Numbered from the stretch's first letter, positions 54,367 through 63,206 are shown. The stretch: 64,000 bases of DNA from Bacteroidota bacterium (GCA_027620655.1 JAQCDS010000001.1:310001-374000), one strand, 5' to 3'. Made by a program: numbers and translations. The notes: generated by a model not told the origin, from the sequence alone.

Positions 54367-55551
54367 ATGAAAAAATTACATTACTTTTTATTCTTTTTTG
54401 CCACACTATTTTCAATGGCTTATGGACAAATTCAACTGTCTGAATACTCCGAAGTTAGTATTTTAACAATTGGTCCTGGTGCCTCACTAAACGATGCATT
54501 TGGACACAGTGCAATTCATATAAAAGATCCAATGTATCGCTTGGATATTGTTTATGATTATGGTCGATATGATTTTGAAACTGAAGGTTTTTATTTAAAT
54601 TTTGCCAAAGGAAAATTGAATTATGAAATTGGGGCTGCCAATTACAAACCTTTTATTTCGTATTATAAAAGTAAAAGGCGAGAAGTAAAATCACAAACTC
54701 TCAATCTAAGTCTTACTGAAAAACAAGCCCTTTTTCAGAAACTTCAACAAAATATTTTACCACAAAACAAAAGATACCTCTACGACTTTTTTTACAACAA
54801 TTGTGCTACAAAAATAAAAGACAACATAGTTTCTGTGAGCGAAAAACCCATAGAATTTGAACAACCGAAAGACTTTGAACAACACACATTTAGAGCGTTA
54901 ATTCGGTCTCAAGTAGAGCAAAATTCTTGGGGAGGATTTGGAATTGATCTTGCGTTAGGGTCAATCATTGATCAAGTTGCACCAGTTGATGATCATATGT
55001 TTTTGCCAAGATACATTCATCATTTTTTTGAAGTTGCAAAATTTAAAAACACAAATGAACCATTAATCAAAAAGCAAGAAATTTTAAGTGGCCAGCAGTT
55101 GAATGTAACACATTCTTTTTGGAGTAGCCCACTTTTTATATTTAGTATTTTAAGTTTTTTAATTCTTTTAGTAACGTATAAAAATTACAAAAGTAACACA
55201 AGAACAAAATGGCTAGACATCTCAATTTTCTCTGTTACAGGATTAATTGGTGTTCTTCTACTGTTATTGTGGTTTGCTACAGATCATACTGCAACAGCTT
55301 ATAATTATAATCTTTTGTGGGCATTTGCTTTTAATCTTTTATTCATCCCTACCCTTTTGAAAAAAAGAGTGAAAAAACGATTTGTTGGATATCTTAAATT
55401 TCTAATTTTAATGATGTTCCTAATGGCACTTCATTGGAGTACAGGTGTACAATCGTTCAATATAGGTCTGATTCCTGTATGCATTGCAATACTACTTCGC
55501 TATACATTTTTGAGTTATTGGTTTGGGAAAAATTTAACTCAAGAAAAATAA
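54367..55551 (+). CDS. DUF4105 (Lnb-like N-terminal domain) membrane protein
   Basis: The 394-aa protein has a signal peptide (to about residue 20), a periplasmic DUF4105 domain with GASLNDAFGHSAIHI and FFYNNCATKIKDN, where the His and Cys could form a papain-like thiol active site, and then about five C-terminal transmembrane helices. The Lnb protein of Bacteroides, an N-acyltransferase acting on lipoproteins, shares this periplasmic domain. Whether this protein does the same is inference. It is 2 bp behind a PorV2-like gene, and this window also encodes three lipoproteins. Confidence 0.82.
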   Translation: MKKLHYFLFFFATLFSMAYGQIQLSEYSEVSILTIGPGASLNDAFGHSAIHIKDPMYRLDIVYDYGRYDFETEGFYLNFAKGKLNYEIGAANYKPFISYYKSKRREVKSQTLNLSLTEKQALFQKLQQNILPQNKRYLYDFFYNNCATKIKDNIVSVSEKPIEFEQPKDFEQHTFRALIRSQVEQNSWGGFGIDLALGSIIDQVAPVDDHMFLPRYIHHFFEVAKFKNTNEPLIKKQEILSGQQLNVTHSFWSSPLFIFSILSFLILLVTYKNYKSNTRTKWLDISIFSVTGLIGVLLLLLWFATDHTATAYNYNLLWAFAFNLLFIPTLLKKRVKKRFVGYLKFLILMMFLMALHWSTGVQSFNIGLIPVCIAILLRYTFLSYWFGKNLTQEK

Positions 55552-55566
55552 AACTTTAAAATTTGA

Positions 55567-56136
55567 ATGGAAAAGTGGTGGCTTTATATGAAATTTCTTT
55601 GGAGTTCCACCAACCAACATGGGGTACATTCTCCTTTTGTTTTTGCATTGGTCACCAAATGTTTTTACAACAAAAAAAATCTAAAAATTTACAAAAAGTT
55701 CAACGCAGATTATAAGAACTTAAATAAAGCTAAATTCCTTTATCGTTTTGTACATTATTTTGAATTTGAATCTATTTGTATTCCTGAAAATATCAATTCT
55801 AATTATAAATTAGCCATAGCGCTAGAACATCAATCAAATGACATCATAACTTATTCTTCAAAAATTCCAAAAATTAAAAATTTTGAAAAAAAACAGCTCA
55901 TTTATTTTAATCATCAATCACTAAAAAACATTCAAGAAATTGAAAATATTTTAAAAAATTCTAGTAATAATTCTGTTGTTTTAATAGAAAACATAAGACA
56001 GAATTTACTGGTTTATGAGCAGTGGAAAAAACTCAAATCCAACACCGCTATTCGTGTGAGTATTGATACTTTTAATTGGGGAATTTTATGTTTTAGGAAA
56101 GAGCAACACAAAGAGCATTTTGTAATTCGACTTTAG
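55567..56136 (+). CDS. degenerate SAM-methyltransferase-like protein
   Basis: The 189-aa protein starts with FLWSSTNQHGVHSPFVF and ends with VSIDTFNWGILCFRKEQ then KEHFVIR, both hallmarks of a Bacteroidota class I methyltransferase-like family. The middle, where the SAM-binding ELGTG-type loop should lie, instead reads SICIPENINSNYKLAIA and lacks the glycines, and the protein is about 40-50 residues shorter than I would expect. It is probably non-catalytic or binds a different ligand. It lies 15 bp behind the DUF4105 gene. Confidence 0.7.
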   Translation: MEKWWLYMKFLWSSTNQHGVHSPFVFALVTKCFYNKKNLKIYKKFNADYKNLNKAKFLYRFVHYFEFESICIPENINSNYKLAIALEHQSNDIITYSSKIPKIKNFEKKQLIYFNHQSLKNIQEIENILKNSSNNSVVLIENIRQNLLVYEQWKKLKSNTAIRVSIDTFNWGILCFRKEQHKEHFVIRL

Positions 56137-56176
56137 AATATAAAATTTATACTTAACTTTAAGTCCTATTTTAAAA

Positions 56177-56743
56177 ATGATGAAAATATATACTAAAACT
56201 GGTGACAAGGGTTCAACTTCTCTAGTTGGTGGAAAAATAGTTCAAAAACATCATCCATTAGTAGAGGCCTACGGCACTGTTGATGAACTAAACACATACA
56301 TTGGGCTTTTACGTGACAATGTGGAGGATACTGACACTAAAGCAAATCTCATTTCCATTCAAAATGTGCTTTTCGAAATTGGTGCACATTTGGCATCAGA
56401 TTTAGAAAATGATATGAAAAATCAATCTAAAATTCCTGAATTAAAACAAAATTCAATTGAATTTTTAGAACATAAAATTGACCTTATGAACAACACATTA
56501 GCTCCAATGACACATTTTATTTTACCAGGCGGACACACATTGGTGTCGTTTTGTCATATAGCTAGAACGGTATGCAGAAGAGCAGAGCGAAGAGTGTGTC
56601 AAGTTTATGAAAATCAGAATATTAACTCTAAAATTATCATCTATTTGAACCGCTTATCCGACTTTCTTTTTGTGTTGGCACGAAAATTGTCCAATGATTT
56701 GAAAATTGAAGAAATCAAGTGGATTCCGTCAAAAAATACTTAA
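56177..56743 (+). CDS. ATP:cob(I)alamin adenosyltransferase, PduO type
   Basis: The 188-aa protein makes adenosylcobalamin from cob(I)alamin and ATP. It has KIYTKTGDKGSTSLVGG at the N-terminus, the EAYGTVDELNTYIGLLRD block, PGGHTLVSFCHIARTVCRRAERRV and NRLSDFLFVLAR. It makes the cofactor of methylmalonyl-CoA mutase; the mutase chaperone meaB lies 5 kb downstream in this window. Two ATG codons lie in tandem at 56177 and 56180, and either can be the start. Confidence 0.94.
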   Translation: MMKIYTKTGDKGSTSLVGGKIVQKHHPLVEAYGTVDELNTYIGLLRDNVEDTDTKANLISIQNVLFEIGAHLASDLENDMKNQSKIPELKQNSIEFLEHKIDLMNNTLAPMTHFILPGGHTLVSFCHIARTVCRRAERRVCQVYENQNINSKIIIYLNRLSDFLFVLARKLSNDLKIEEIKWIPSKNT

Positions 56744-56801
56744 CAAATAACTGCTTTAAAAACGGTTAATAACTTTGGGTACTAAATAAATGCGATTTTT
56801 C

Positions 56802-56831
56802 TTGACTTTTTCAGGTAAAAATTTATTTTTG
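56802..56831 (+). promoter_or_regulatory. promoter of the DUF2795 gene
   Basis: A -33 TTG (56802-56804) and a -7 TATTTTTG (56824-56831) are separated by 19 nt, a good match to the flavobacterial consensus. The ATG is at 56855. Confidence 0.65.
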
Positions 56832-56854
56832 CAAAAAAATTAAACCTTTTAATT

Positions 56855-57076
56855 ATGTACTGGACACTCGAACTAGCATCGTATTTAAGTGATGCGCCAT
56901 GGCCTGCAACAAAAGATGAGTTGATTGATTACTCTATTAGAACTGGTTCTCCGCTTGAAGTTGTTGAAAACTTACAAGCTATTGAAGACGAAGGAGAAAC
57001 CTACGACTCAATTCAAGAAATATGGCCTGACTATCCTTCAGACGAAGATTATCTTTGGAATGAAGATGAATATTAA
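56855..57076 (+). CDS. DUF2795 small acidic protein
   Basis: The 73-aa acidic protein (MYWTLELASYLSDAPWPATK at the start, NEDEY at the end) has the DUF2795 layout: two helices with DELIDYSIRTGSPLEVVENL and a Tyr/Asp-rich tail. I recall near-identical proteins from across the Flavobacteriia, so it is under strong constraint. No function is known. It has its own consensus promoter and an intrinsic terminator, so it is a stand-alone, probably well-expressed gene just upstream of secA. Confidence 0.88.
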   Translation: MYWTLELASYLSDAPWPATKDELIDYSIRTGSPLEVVENLQAIEDEGETYDSIQEIWPDYPSDEDYLWNEDEY

Positions 57077-57080
57077 TTAA

Positions 57081-57107
57081 AAGTCTCGCAAAAGAGACTT
57101 TTTTTTT
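57081..57107 (+). terminator. intrinsic terminator after the DUF2795 gene
   Basis: A 7-bp stem (aagtctc at 57081-57087, gagactt at 57094-57100) with a 6-nt loop is followed by nine T residues. It isolates the DUF2795 gene from secA. Confidence 0.88.
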
Positions 57108-57117
57108 GGAATAATTA

Positions 57118-57149
57118 TTCTCTAAAAAAGAGAACAAAACGTATATTTG
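57118..57149 (+). promoter_or_regulatory. secA promoter region with inverted repeat
   Basis: The -7 box TATATTTG (57142-57149) ends 49 nt before the secA ATG. Just upstream is a 6-bp inverted repeat, ttctct/agagaa (57118-57123, 57129-57134), with a 5-nt loop at the place where a -33 region would lie. It could be an operator. Confidence 0.45.
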
Positions 57150-57198
57150 ACAGTCCTACATACTAAAATATAAAGACAAAAAATTAGAACAGCACAAA

Positions 57199-60100
57199 AT
57201 GAGTCTACTCAATTCTGTATTAAAAGTATTTGTTGGCGACAAATCTAAACAAGACGTAAAGTCTATCATGCCAATCGTCAAAGAAATTAAACGCTTTGAA
57301 CCCAAAGTATCTAACCTAAGCCACGACGAGCTCAGAGCAAAAACTGAAGAATTCAAATCTAAAATACAATCTGCCTGTGCTCAACATCATACAAAAATTG
57401 AGCAGTTAAGAGAAACTATAACAGTTATTTCTGATATTGATGAAAAAGAAGAAATCTACGAAGAAATAGACCAGATAAATAATGAAATTTACACTACAAC
57501 TCAAGACGTTTTAAACTCAATTTTACCTGAAGCTTTTGCTGTTGTAAAAGAAACAGCAAAACGTTTTGTAAACAATACATCTATAAAAGTCAAAGCCAAT
57601 GCTTTTGATAGAGAAATTGCTGGAGGTAAAGACTATGTAACACTCGATGGAGATTATGCATTGTGGGCAAATTCTTGGGATGCCGCTGGAAAACCTATCA
57701 CATGGGACATGATTCACTATGATGTTCAGCTCATTGGTGGTGTAGCGATGCATCAAGGCAAAATTGCAGAAATGCAAACTGGTGAAGGAAAAACACTTGT
57801 AGCTACCCTACCCGTTTATCTGAATGCTCTTACTGGAAAAGGTGTACATTTGGTTACCGTAAATGATTATTTAGCAAAAAGAGATAGTGCATGGATGGCA
57901 CCTATCTTTCAATTTCACGGTTTAAGTGTCGATTGTATTGATTTGCATAAACCAAATTCTGCTGAGCGAAAAAAAGCATATAACGCAGATATCACATATG
58001 GAACAAATAATGAATTTGGATTTGACTATCTTAGAGATAATATGGCACACACCACAGAAGATTTGGTACAAAAACCACATCACTATGCCATAGTCGATGA
58101 AATTGACTCTGTTTTAATTGATGATGCTCGAACACCATTGATTATATCTGGACCAGTGCCTCAAGGCGATCGACATGAGTTTATGGAACTCAAACCAAAA
58201 ATTCAGGACATCGTAAACGTTCAAAGAAAGTATCTCACTACTGTACTCGCTGAGGCCAAAAAAATCATCGCTAGCGGTGATACAAAAGAAGGAGGGTTCC
58301 AATTGTTGCGCGTATACAGAGGAATGCCAAAAAACAAAGCACTTATTAAATTTTTGAGTGAAGAAGGAATCAAACAACTTTTACAAAAAACAGAAAACTT
58401 CTACATGCAAGACAACAATAGAGAAATGCCAAAAGTGGACGCAGAACTCTATTATGTTATAGATGAAAAAAATAATCAAATCGAATTGTCCGACAAAGGT
58501 GTCGATTATCTTTCTGGAGCAGATGATCCCAACTTTTTTGTTATGCCAGAAATGGGAATGGAGATTTCAAAAATTGAAAGTCAAAATTTAGAGCCCGAAA
58601 AAGAAGCAGAACTCAAAGAAGAATTATTTAGAGAGTTTGGTGTAAAATCTGAACGGATTCACACCATGAGTCAATTACTAAAAGCCTATGCCCTATTTGA
58701 AAAAGACATTCAATATGTGGTTATGGATAACAAAGTTATGATTGTTGATGAGCAAACGGGTCGTATCATGGACGGTCGCCGCTACAGTGATGGATTACAT
58801 CAAGCCATTGAAGCCAAAGAGAATGTAAAAATTGAAGCAGCAACACAAACATTTGCGACAATTACCCTGCAAAATTACTTTCGAATGTACCGTAAACTTT
58901 CAGGAATGACAGGTACGGCTGTAACAGAAGCTGGAGAATTTTGGGAAATTTACAAACTCGATGTTGTTGAAATTCCAACAAATCGTCCAATTGCAAGAGA
59001 TGATCGAAACGATTTAGTCTACAAAACAAAGCGTGAAAAATACAATGCTGTAATTGAAGAAGTTACTAATCTTTCAAAAGTAGGAAGACCGGTTTTAATT
59101 GGAACAACAAGTGTGGAAATTAGTGAATTGTTAGGAAAAATGCTAAGCATTAGAAAAATTCCACACAATGTATTAAATGCAAAACTCCACAAAAAAGAAG
59201 CTGATATTGTTGCAGAAGCAGGAAAGCCTGGACAAGTTACCATTGCTACCAATATGGCAGGACGTGGTACAGACATCAAATTAACTGAAGAAGTAAAAAA
59301 TGCAGGAGGACTTGCTATTGTTGGAACTGAGCGCCACGATTCTCGCCGTGTAGACCGACAATTGAGAGGACGTGCGGGACGACAAGGAGATCCAGGAAGT
59401 TCTCAGTTTTATGTTTCACTTGAAGACAATTTAATGCGTCTTTTTGGAAGTGAACGTATTGCAAAAATGATGGATCGTATGGGACTCGAAGAAGGCGAAG
59501 TGATTCAACATTCCATGATTTCTAAGTCTATTGAAAGAGCACAGAAAAAAGTAGAAGAAAATCAGTTTGGAATTCGAAAACGACTTTTAGAATATGATGA
59601 TGTCATGAATGCTCAGCGCGAAGTGGTATACAAAAGACGTTATAATGCATTGAATGGAGAACGTCTAAGAGTAGATTTGGCTAATATGGTCTACGACACC
59701 GCTGAAATCATTACAGAAAGTAACAAAGAAGCTAATGACTTCAAAAACTTTGAATTTGAATTGATTCGATACTTTTCGATGAGTGCACCAATGGATAAGT
59801 CTGAATTTGAAAACAAAAGCATTCAAGAAATCACAAAAGAAGTTTATAAAGTTGCTTTTGAACACTACGAGGCCAAAATGGAACGTAATGCAGATTTAGC
59901 CTTTCCTGTAATTAAAAATGTATACGAAACACAGCGCGACAAATTCAAGAGAATTGTGGTGCCCTTTACAGATGGTACAAAAACGCTTCAAGTTATTACG
60001 GACTTAGAAAAGTCCTATGAAACTAATGGGAAACAATTAGTGACTGATTTCGAAAAAAATATTTCTTTGGCCATTATTGACGAATCATGGAAAACCCATC

Positions 60101-60552
60101 TTCGAAAAATGGATGAATTAAAACAATCTGTTCAGCTTGCCGTTCACGAGCAAAAAGACCCTCTTTTGATTTATAAATTTGAATCTTTTGAATTGTTCAA
60201 AGCCATGATTGACCAGGTAAACAAAGATGTTATTTCATTTTTATTTAAAGGTGAAATCCCTCATGAAACCGCCAATACAATTCAAGAAGCCAAGGCCAGA
60301 CGTCGCGAAAAAACACAAACTTCAAAAGATGTTATCCCAAATATGGACGAGCGCGCTGCTCAAAGCAGAGCCGCAGGCAATACACAACAAAGAAACCAGC
60401 CGGTTGAAACAATTGTTAGAGAGCAACCAAAAATTGGAAGAAACGATCGCGTGACCATCAAAAATGTAATGAGTGGTGAAAGCAAATCGCTCAAATACAA
60501 ACAAGCTGAACCATTGATTAAAAAAGGAGATTGGATATTGGTAAGAGAATAA
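57199..60552 (+). CDS. secA: preprotein translocase ATPase SecA
   Basis: SecA drives preproteins through SecYEG. The 1117-aa protein is about 215 residues longer than E. coli SecA. Walker A QTGEGKT is near residue 193, VDEIDSVLIDDARTP near 300, and NMAGRGTDIKL and RQLRGRAGRQGDPGSSQFY are present. Most of the extra length lies in the preprotein-crosslinking region (about 315-480). The usual C-terminal Cys/His zinc domain that binds SecB is absent and is replaced by a Gln/Arg-rich stretch and a KSLKYKQAEPLIKKGDWILV module. It has its own promoter. Confidence 0.98.
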   Translation: MSLLNSVLKVFVGDKSKQDVKSIMPIVKEIKRFEPKVSNLSHDELRAKTEEFKSKIQSACAQHHTKIEQLRETITVISDIDEKEEIYEEIDQINNEIYTTTQDVLNSILPEAFAVVKETAKRFVNNTSIKVKANAFDREIAGGKDYVTLDGDYALWANSWDAAGKPITWDMIHYDVQLIGGVAMHQGKIAEMQTGEGKTLVATLPVYLNALTGKGVHLVTVNDYLAKRDSAWMAPIFQFHGLSVDCIDLHKPNSAERKKAYNADITYGTNNEFGFDYLRDNMAHTTEDLVQKPHHYAIVDEIDSVLIDDARTPLIISGPVPQGDRHEFMELKPKIQDIVNVQRKYLTTVLAEAKKIIASGDTKEGGFQLLRVYRGMPKNKALIKFLSEEGIKQLLQKTENFYMQDNNREMPKVDAELYYVIDEKNNQIELSDKGVDYLSGADDPNFFVMPEMGMEISKIESQNLEPEKEAELKEELFREFGVKSERIHTMSQLLKAYALFEKDIQYVVMDNKVMIVDEQTGRIMDGRRYSDGLHQAIEAKENVKIEAATQTFATITLQNYFRMYRKLSGMTGTAVTEAGEFWEIYKLDVVEIPTNRPIARDDRNDLVYKTKREKYNAVIEEVTNLSKVGRPVLIGTTSVEISELLGKMLSIRKIPHNVLNAKLHKKEADIVAEAGKPGQVTIATNMAGRGTDIKLTEEVKNAGGLAIVGTERHDSRRVDRQLRGRAGRQGDPGSSQFYVSLEDNLMRLFGSERIAKMMDRMGLEEGEVIQHSMISKSIERAQKKVEENQFGIRKRLLEYDDVMNAQREVVYKRRYNALNGERLRVDLANMVYDTAEIITESNKEANDFKNFEFELIRYFSMSAPMDKSEFENKSIQEITKEVYKVAFEHYEAKMERNADLAFPVIKNVYETQRDKFKRIVVPFTDGTKTLQVITDLEKSYETNGKQLVTDFEKNISLAIIDESWKTHLRKMDELKQSVQLAVHEQKDPLLIYKFESFELFKAMIDQVNKDVISFLFKGEIPHETANTIQEAKARRREKTQTSKDVIPNMDERAAQSRAAGNTQQRNQPVETIVREQPKIGRNDRVTIKNVMSGESKSLKYKQAEPLIKKGDWILVRE

Positions 60553-60558
60553 AAGTAC

Positions 60559-61242
60559 TTATTTGAGTTTTAAAATCAAGTTTGGATCTGGGCAATTCTC
60601 TTTATAAAAATCAAGTTCATTTGCACTACATACACCAGGGTAATCACCAAAATTTCCTTGAAGATCATTTATAATTTGAAAATGCAAATGTGGAGGATAA
60701 TCTCCGTTGACCTCAGCTGTGCCTAAGTATCCTATAACTTCGGCAGCTTTTACCTTTGTACCAACTCTTAAATTAGTAATAGAATCCAACGAAAGATGGC
60801 CATATAAAGTATAAAATGTGATGCCATCGATGCAATGTTCTAAAATGATTGTTGGCCCGTAATCACCATATGCAGTATTGTTTTTAAAACTATGAATAAC
60901 CCCATTAAGAGCCGCAAAAACAGCGGTGTTTGTCTCGCACCAAAGGTCAATTCCTAAATGAATATCACGTTGATTTTCAGTATTTTGAGTATTAAAATGT
61001 GAACTTCTATTGTAAATCTCTCTTTTCTCCAAAAACCCTCCAAAAGCAATTTTTTTGGAATGGATTTTTAAATAATTATTAATGTAATCCGAAAGAGATT
61101 CGGATGAATTGAGTTTTATTTTTTTAAGCTCAGCATTTTGATGTGATAAATCAATAGAGATATATTTATCAAAATCTATATGTGAAGCCACAACTTTAGT
61201 AGGGAAGTTTGATAGCTCTATCAATTTTTGTTTTAATTTCAT
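60559..61242 (-). CDS. M23 family metallopeptidase
   Basis: The 227-aa product contains a LytM/M23 domain at about 85-215: HLGIDLWCETNTAVFA supplies the first His and Asp ligands, and HLHFQI supplies the last His. Glycines in GYLGTAEVNGDYPPHLH are typical of the fold. There is no obvious signal peptide, which is odd for a peptidoglycan endopeptidase, so export could be atypical or the enzyme could act elsewhere. It converges on secA with 6 bp between the stops. Confidence 0.86.
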   Translation of the reverse strand: MKLKQKLIELSNFPTKVVASHIDFDKYISIDLSHQNAELKKIKLNSSESLSDYINNYLKIHSKKIAFGGFLEKREIYNRSSHFNTQNTENQRDIHLGIDLWCETNTAVFAALNGVIHSFKNNTAYGDYGPTIILEHCIDGITFYTLYGHLSLDSITNLRVGTKVKAAEVIGYLGTAEVNGDYPPHLHFQIINDLQGNFGDYPGVCSANELDFYKENCPDPNLILKLK

Positions 61243-61283
61243 CTGGTAAATATAGTGTATGTGCTTTGGAAATTTAAAAAAGC

Positions 61284-61311
61284 TTGAACATAAAAATATT
61301 GCTTAAATTTG
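61284..61311 (+). promoter_or_regulatory. promoter of meaB
   Basis: A -33 TTG (61284-61286) and -7 TAAATTTG (61304-61311) have a 17-nt spacing. The predicted TTG start of meaB is 24 nt downstream. Confidence 0.6.
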
Positions 61312-61335
61312 ATGTAGCACAATTAAACTTATCCG

Positions 61336-62433
61336 TTGAAAAAAAAGGAAAATAATTTTTTTGGTGTAAAAGAACAAAAAGGCATTTCTAATATAGAAAT
61401 GACCAATGATAATGCTGTAAAAAGACTTAAACAAAAACGGCAAAACAAACGCACTTTTGAAGAATTGTTTTTGGGGATTATACAAGGTGATAGAACTGCA
61501 TTAAGCCAAGGTATCACACTAATTGAAAGCACAAAACAAACCGATAGAACTTTAGCAAATATATTAATAGACAAATGCCTAAATCATCCAAACCCTTCGC
61601 CTACTATTCGAGTTGGAATTACTGGCGTTCCTGGTGTTGGAAAAAGTACATTTATTGAAGCACTTGGTAAACATTTGGTATCTAAACATCATAAAATAGC
61701 GGTGCTCGCCATAGACCCCAGCAGTAGCAAAAGCAAAGGGAGTATTTTAGGAGACAAAACACGAATGACAGCATTGGTACGAGAAGATAATGTGTTTATT
61801 CGACCTACAGCTTCTGGAGCAACTTTAGGTGGTGTGGGACAATATACAAGAGAAGCTATAATTTTGTGTGAGGCCGCTGGATACGACAAAATTTTGGTTG
61901 AAACTGTAGGTGTTGGTCAAGGGGAAACTGCTGTTTATGAAATGGTTGATTTTTTCCTTTTATTGAAATTGGCAGGCGCTGGTGATGAACTTCAAGGTAT
62001 AAAACGAGGAATTATTGAAATGGCCGATGCAGTGCTTATCAATAAAGCAGATGGTACAAACGTAGATGCAGCAAAATTAGCCAGAAATGCTTTTAAGAGC
62101 GCATTGCATCTCTATGCAACAAATCCTTCGGAATGGAACCCAAAAGTGATGCTATGTAGTGCTTTGAAAAACCAAGGCATTGTAGAGGCATGGGATATGA
62201 TTGAATCGTATATAAAACTAACAACATCTAATGCCTTTTTCTTTAAAAAAAGAGAAGAACAAAATATTTTTTGGATGATGCAATCTATTGAAAATCAACT
62301 TCAAATTGATTTTTTTCAACATAAAAACACCAAGAAATTTCTTGAAGGACAAATTCAACTTGTAAAAGAAAATAAGATTTCTCCCTTTGTTGCTGCGCTG
62401 GAGGTTTTAAACTACCACAAGTCTTCGCTCTAA
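61336..62433 (+). CDS. meaB: methylmalonyl-CoA mutase-associated GTPase MeaB
   Basis: MeaB (ArgK family) is a GTPase chaperone that guards the adenosylcobalamin-dependent methylmalonyl-CoA mutase and gates cofactor delivery. The 365-aa protein has Walker A GVPGVGKST near residue 95, DPSSSKSKGSILGDKTRM, RPTASGATLGGVGQYTREA, ETVGVGQGETAV and the NKADG base-recognition motif. The start is TTG at 61336. Its 3' end overlaps the convergent PAP2 gene by 27 bp. The adenosyltransferase gene at 56177 fits the same cobalamin pathway. Confidence 0.95.
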   Translation: MKKKENNFFGVKEQKGISNIEMTNDNAVKRLKQKRQNKRTFEELFLGIIQGDRTALSQGITLIESTKQTDRTLANILIDKCLNHPNPSPTIRVGITGVPGVGKSTFIEALGKHLVSKHHKIAVLAIDPSSSKSKGSILGDKTRMTALVREDNVFIRPTASGATLGGVGQYTREAIILCEAAGYDKILVETVGVGQGETAVYEMVDFFLLLKLAGAGDELQGIKRGIIEMADAVLINKADGTNVDAAKLARNAFKSALHLYATNPSEWNPKVMLCSALKNQGIVEAWDMIESYIKLTTSNAFFFKKREEQNIFWMMQSIENQLQIDFFQHKNTKKFLEGQIQLVKENKISPFVAALEVLNYHKSSL

Positions 62434-62976
62434 ATATTTGAATAAAGTGTAAAACAAGAGCCCTGAAAACACCCCAAAAGTCAAACCACACAAAATATCA
62501 AGTGGATAGTGTAGGCCTAAATAAATACGACTGTAACCAACAACAATACTCCATGGTAACATGAGATAAATCATTTTTCTATTTGGCAATTTTAACATTA
62601 AAATTGTAAAAATAGCAACTGCCATTGTATTGGAAGAATGTCCAGAGAAGAAACCATATCCCCAACATGCACTCTGACGGATTTGCTCCATGACCCCCTC
62701 TTGAGCACAAGGTCTTAATCTTTCAAAACTAAATTTAAAAAGATTGGTAATTTGATCTGTAAATGTAATCATCGCTATGAGTGATAAAACTAAAATTAAA
62801 ATCGCTTTTTTACTCAAGTTTTTACACATCAAATAAAGCAAAAAGATATAAAGAGGAATAAAGTTGAGTTTGTTTGTGACGACTAACCAAAAAGAGTCCC
62901 AGGTTGGACTTCCCAAATTATTGAGATAGACAAGTAAATCACGGTCTAATTCTAAAATTTGATCAATAATTTGCAT
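62407..62976 (-). CDS. PAP2 superfamily membrane phosphatase
   Basis: The 189-aa membrane protein has the three PAP2 phosphatase motifs: the Arg-Pro segment FERLRPCAQEG, GYGFFSGHSSNTMAVA with the catalytic His and SRIYLGLHYPLDILCG. About six helices span the membrane. It may dephosphorylate undecaprenyl pyrophosphate or a lipid phosphate; the substrate is not fixed by sequence. The start codon touches the stop of the small acidic gene upstream (1-bp overlap). Confidence 0.92.
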   Translation of the reverse strand: MQIIDQILELDRDLLVYLNNLGSPTWDSFWLVVTNKLNFIPLYIFLLYLMCKNLSKKAILILVLSLIAMITFTDQITNLFKFSFERLRPCAQEGVMEQIRQSACWGYGFFSGHSSNTMAVAIFTILMLKLPNRKMIYLMLPWSIVVGYSRIYLGLHYPLDILCGLTFGVFSGLLFYTLFKYLERRLVVV

Positions 62977-63206
62977 TACTCATTTTCATATTTGGCAACT
63001 TCTGAATCATAAAAAGAAGTGGCTTGTTGTATGGCATTTTCCGCTTCAGTTTGTAACTCTTTTTCATCTTGCTGATCAAAATCTTCAAGCCATTCTAATT
63101 CATCATTTTCCAAATTTATGACAAATCGTGGGAATTCTGTGTGTATTATAAATATGGCCTCTGGAAATTCAGAGTTGTCTCCAAGAATAAATTTTGGTAA
63201 TGTCAT
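62976..63206 (-). CDS. small acidic hypothetical protein
   Basis: The 76-aa product is very acidic (ENDELEWLEDFDQQDEKELQTEAE) with a hydrophobic N-terminal half containing AIFIIHTEFPRFVINL. There is no signal peptide or membrane helix. I know no function, though similar small proteins accompany MATE genes in flavobacteria as far as I recall. The start overlaps the MATE stop by 4 bp and the stop overlaps the PAP2 start by 1 bp, so it is in the same transcript. Confidence 0.78.
   Translation of the reverse strand: MTLPKFILGDNSEFPEAIFIIHTEFPRFVINLENDELEWLEDFDQQDEKELQTEAENAIQQATSFYDSEVAKYENE

Noticed and set aside
61243-61335. Cobalamin riboswitch upstream of meaB
   Set aside because: The gap is only 93 bp, is AT-rich and holds a promoter; no B12-box or paired structure of the needed size is seen.
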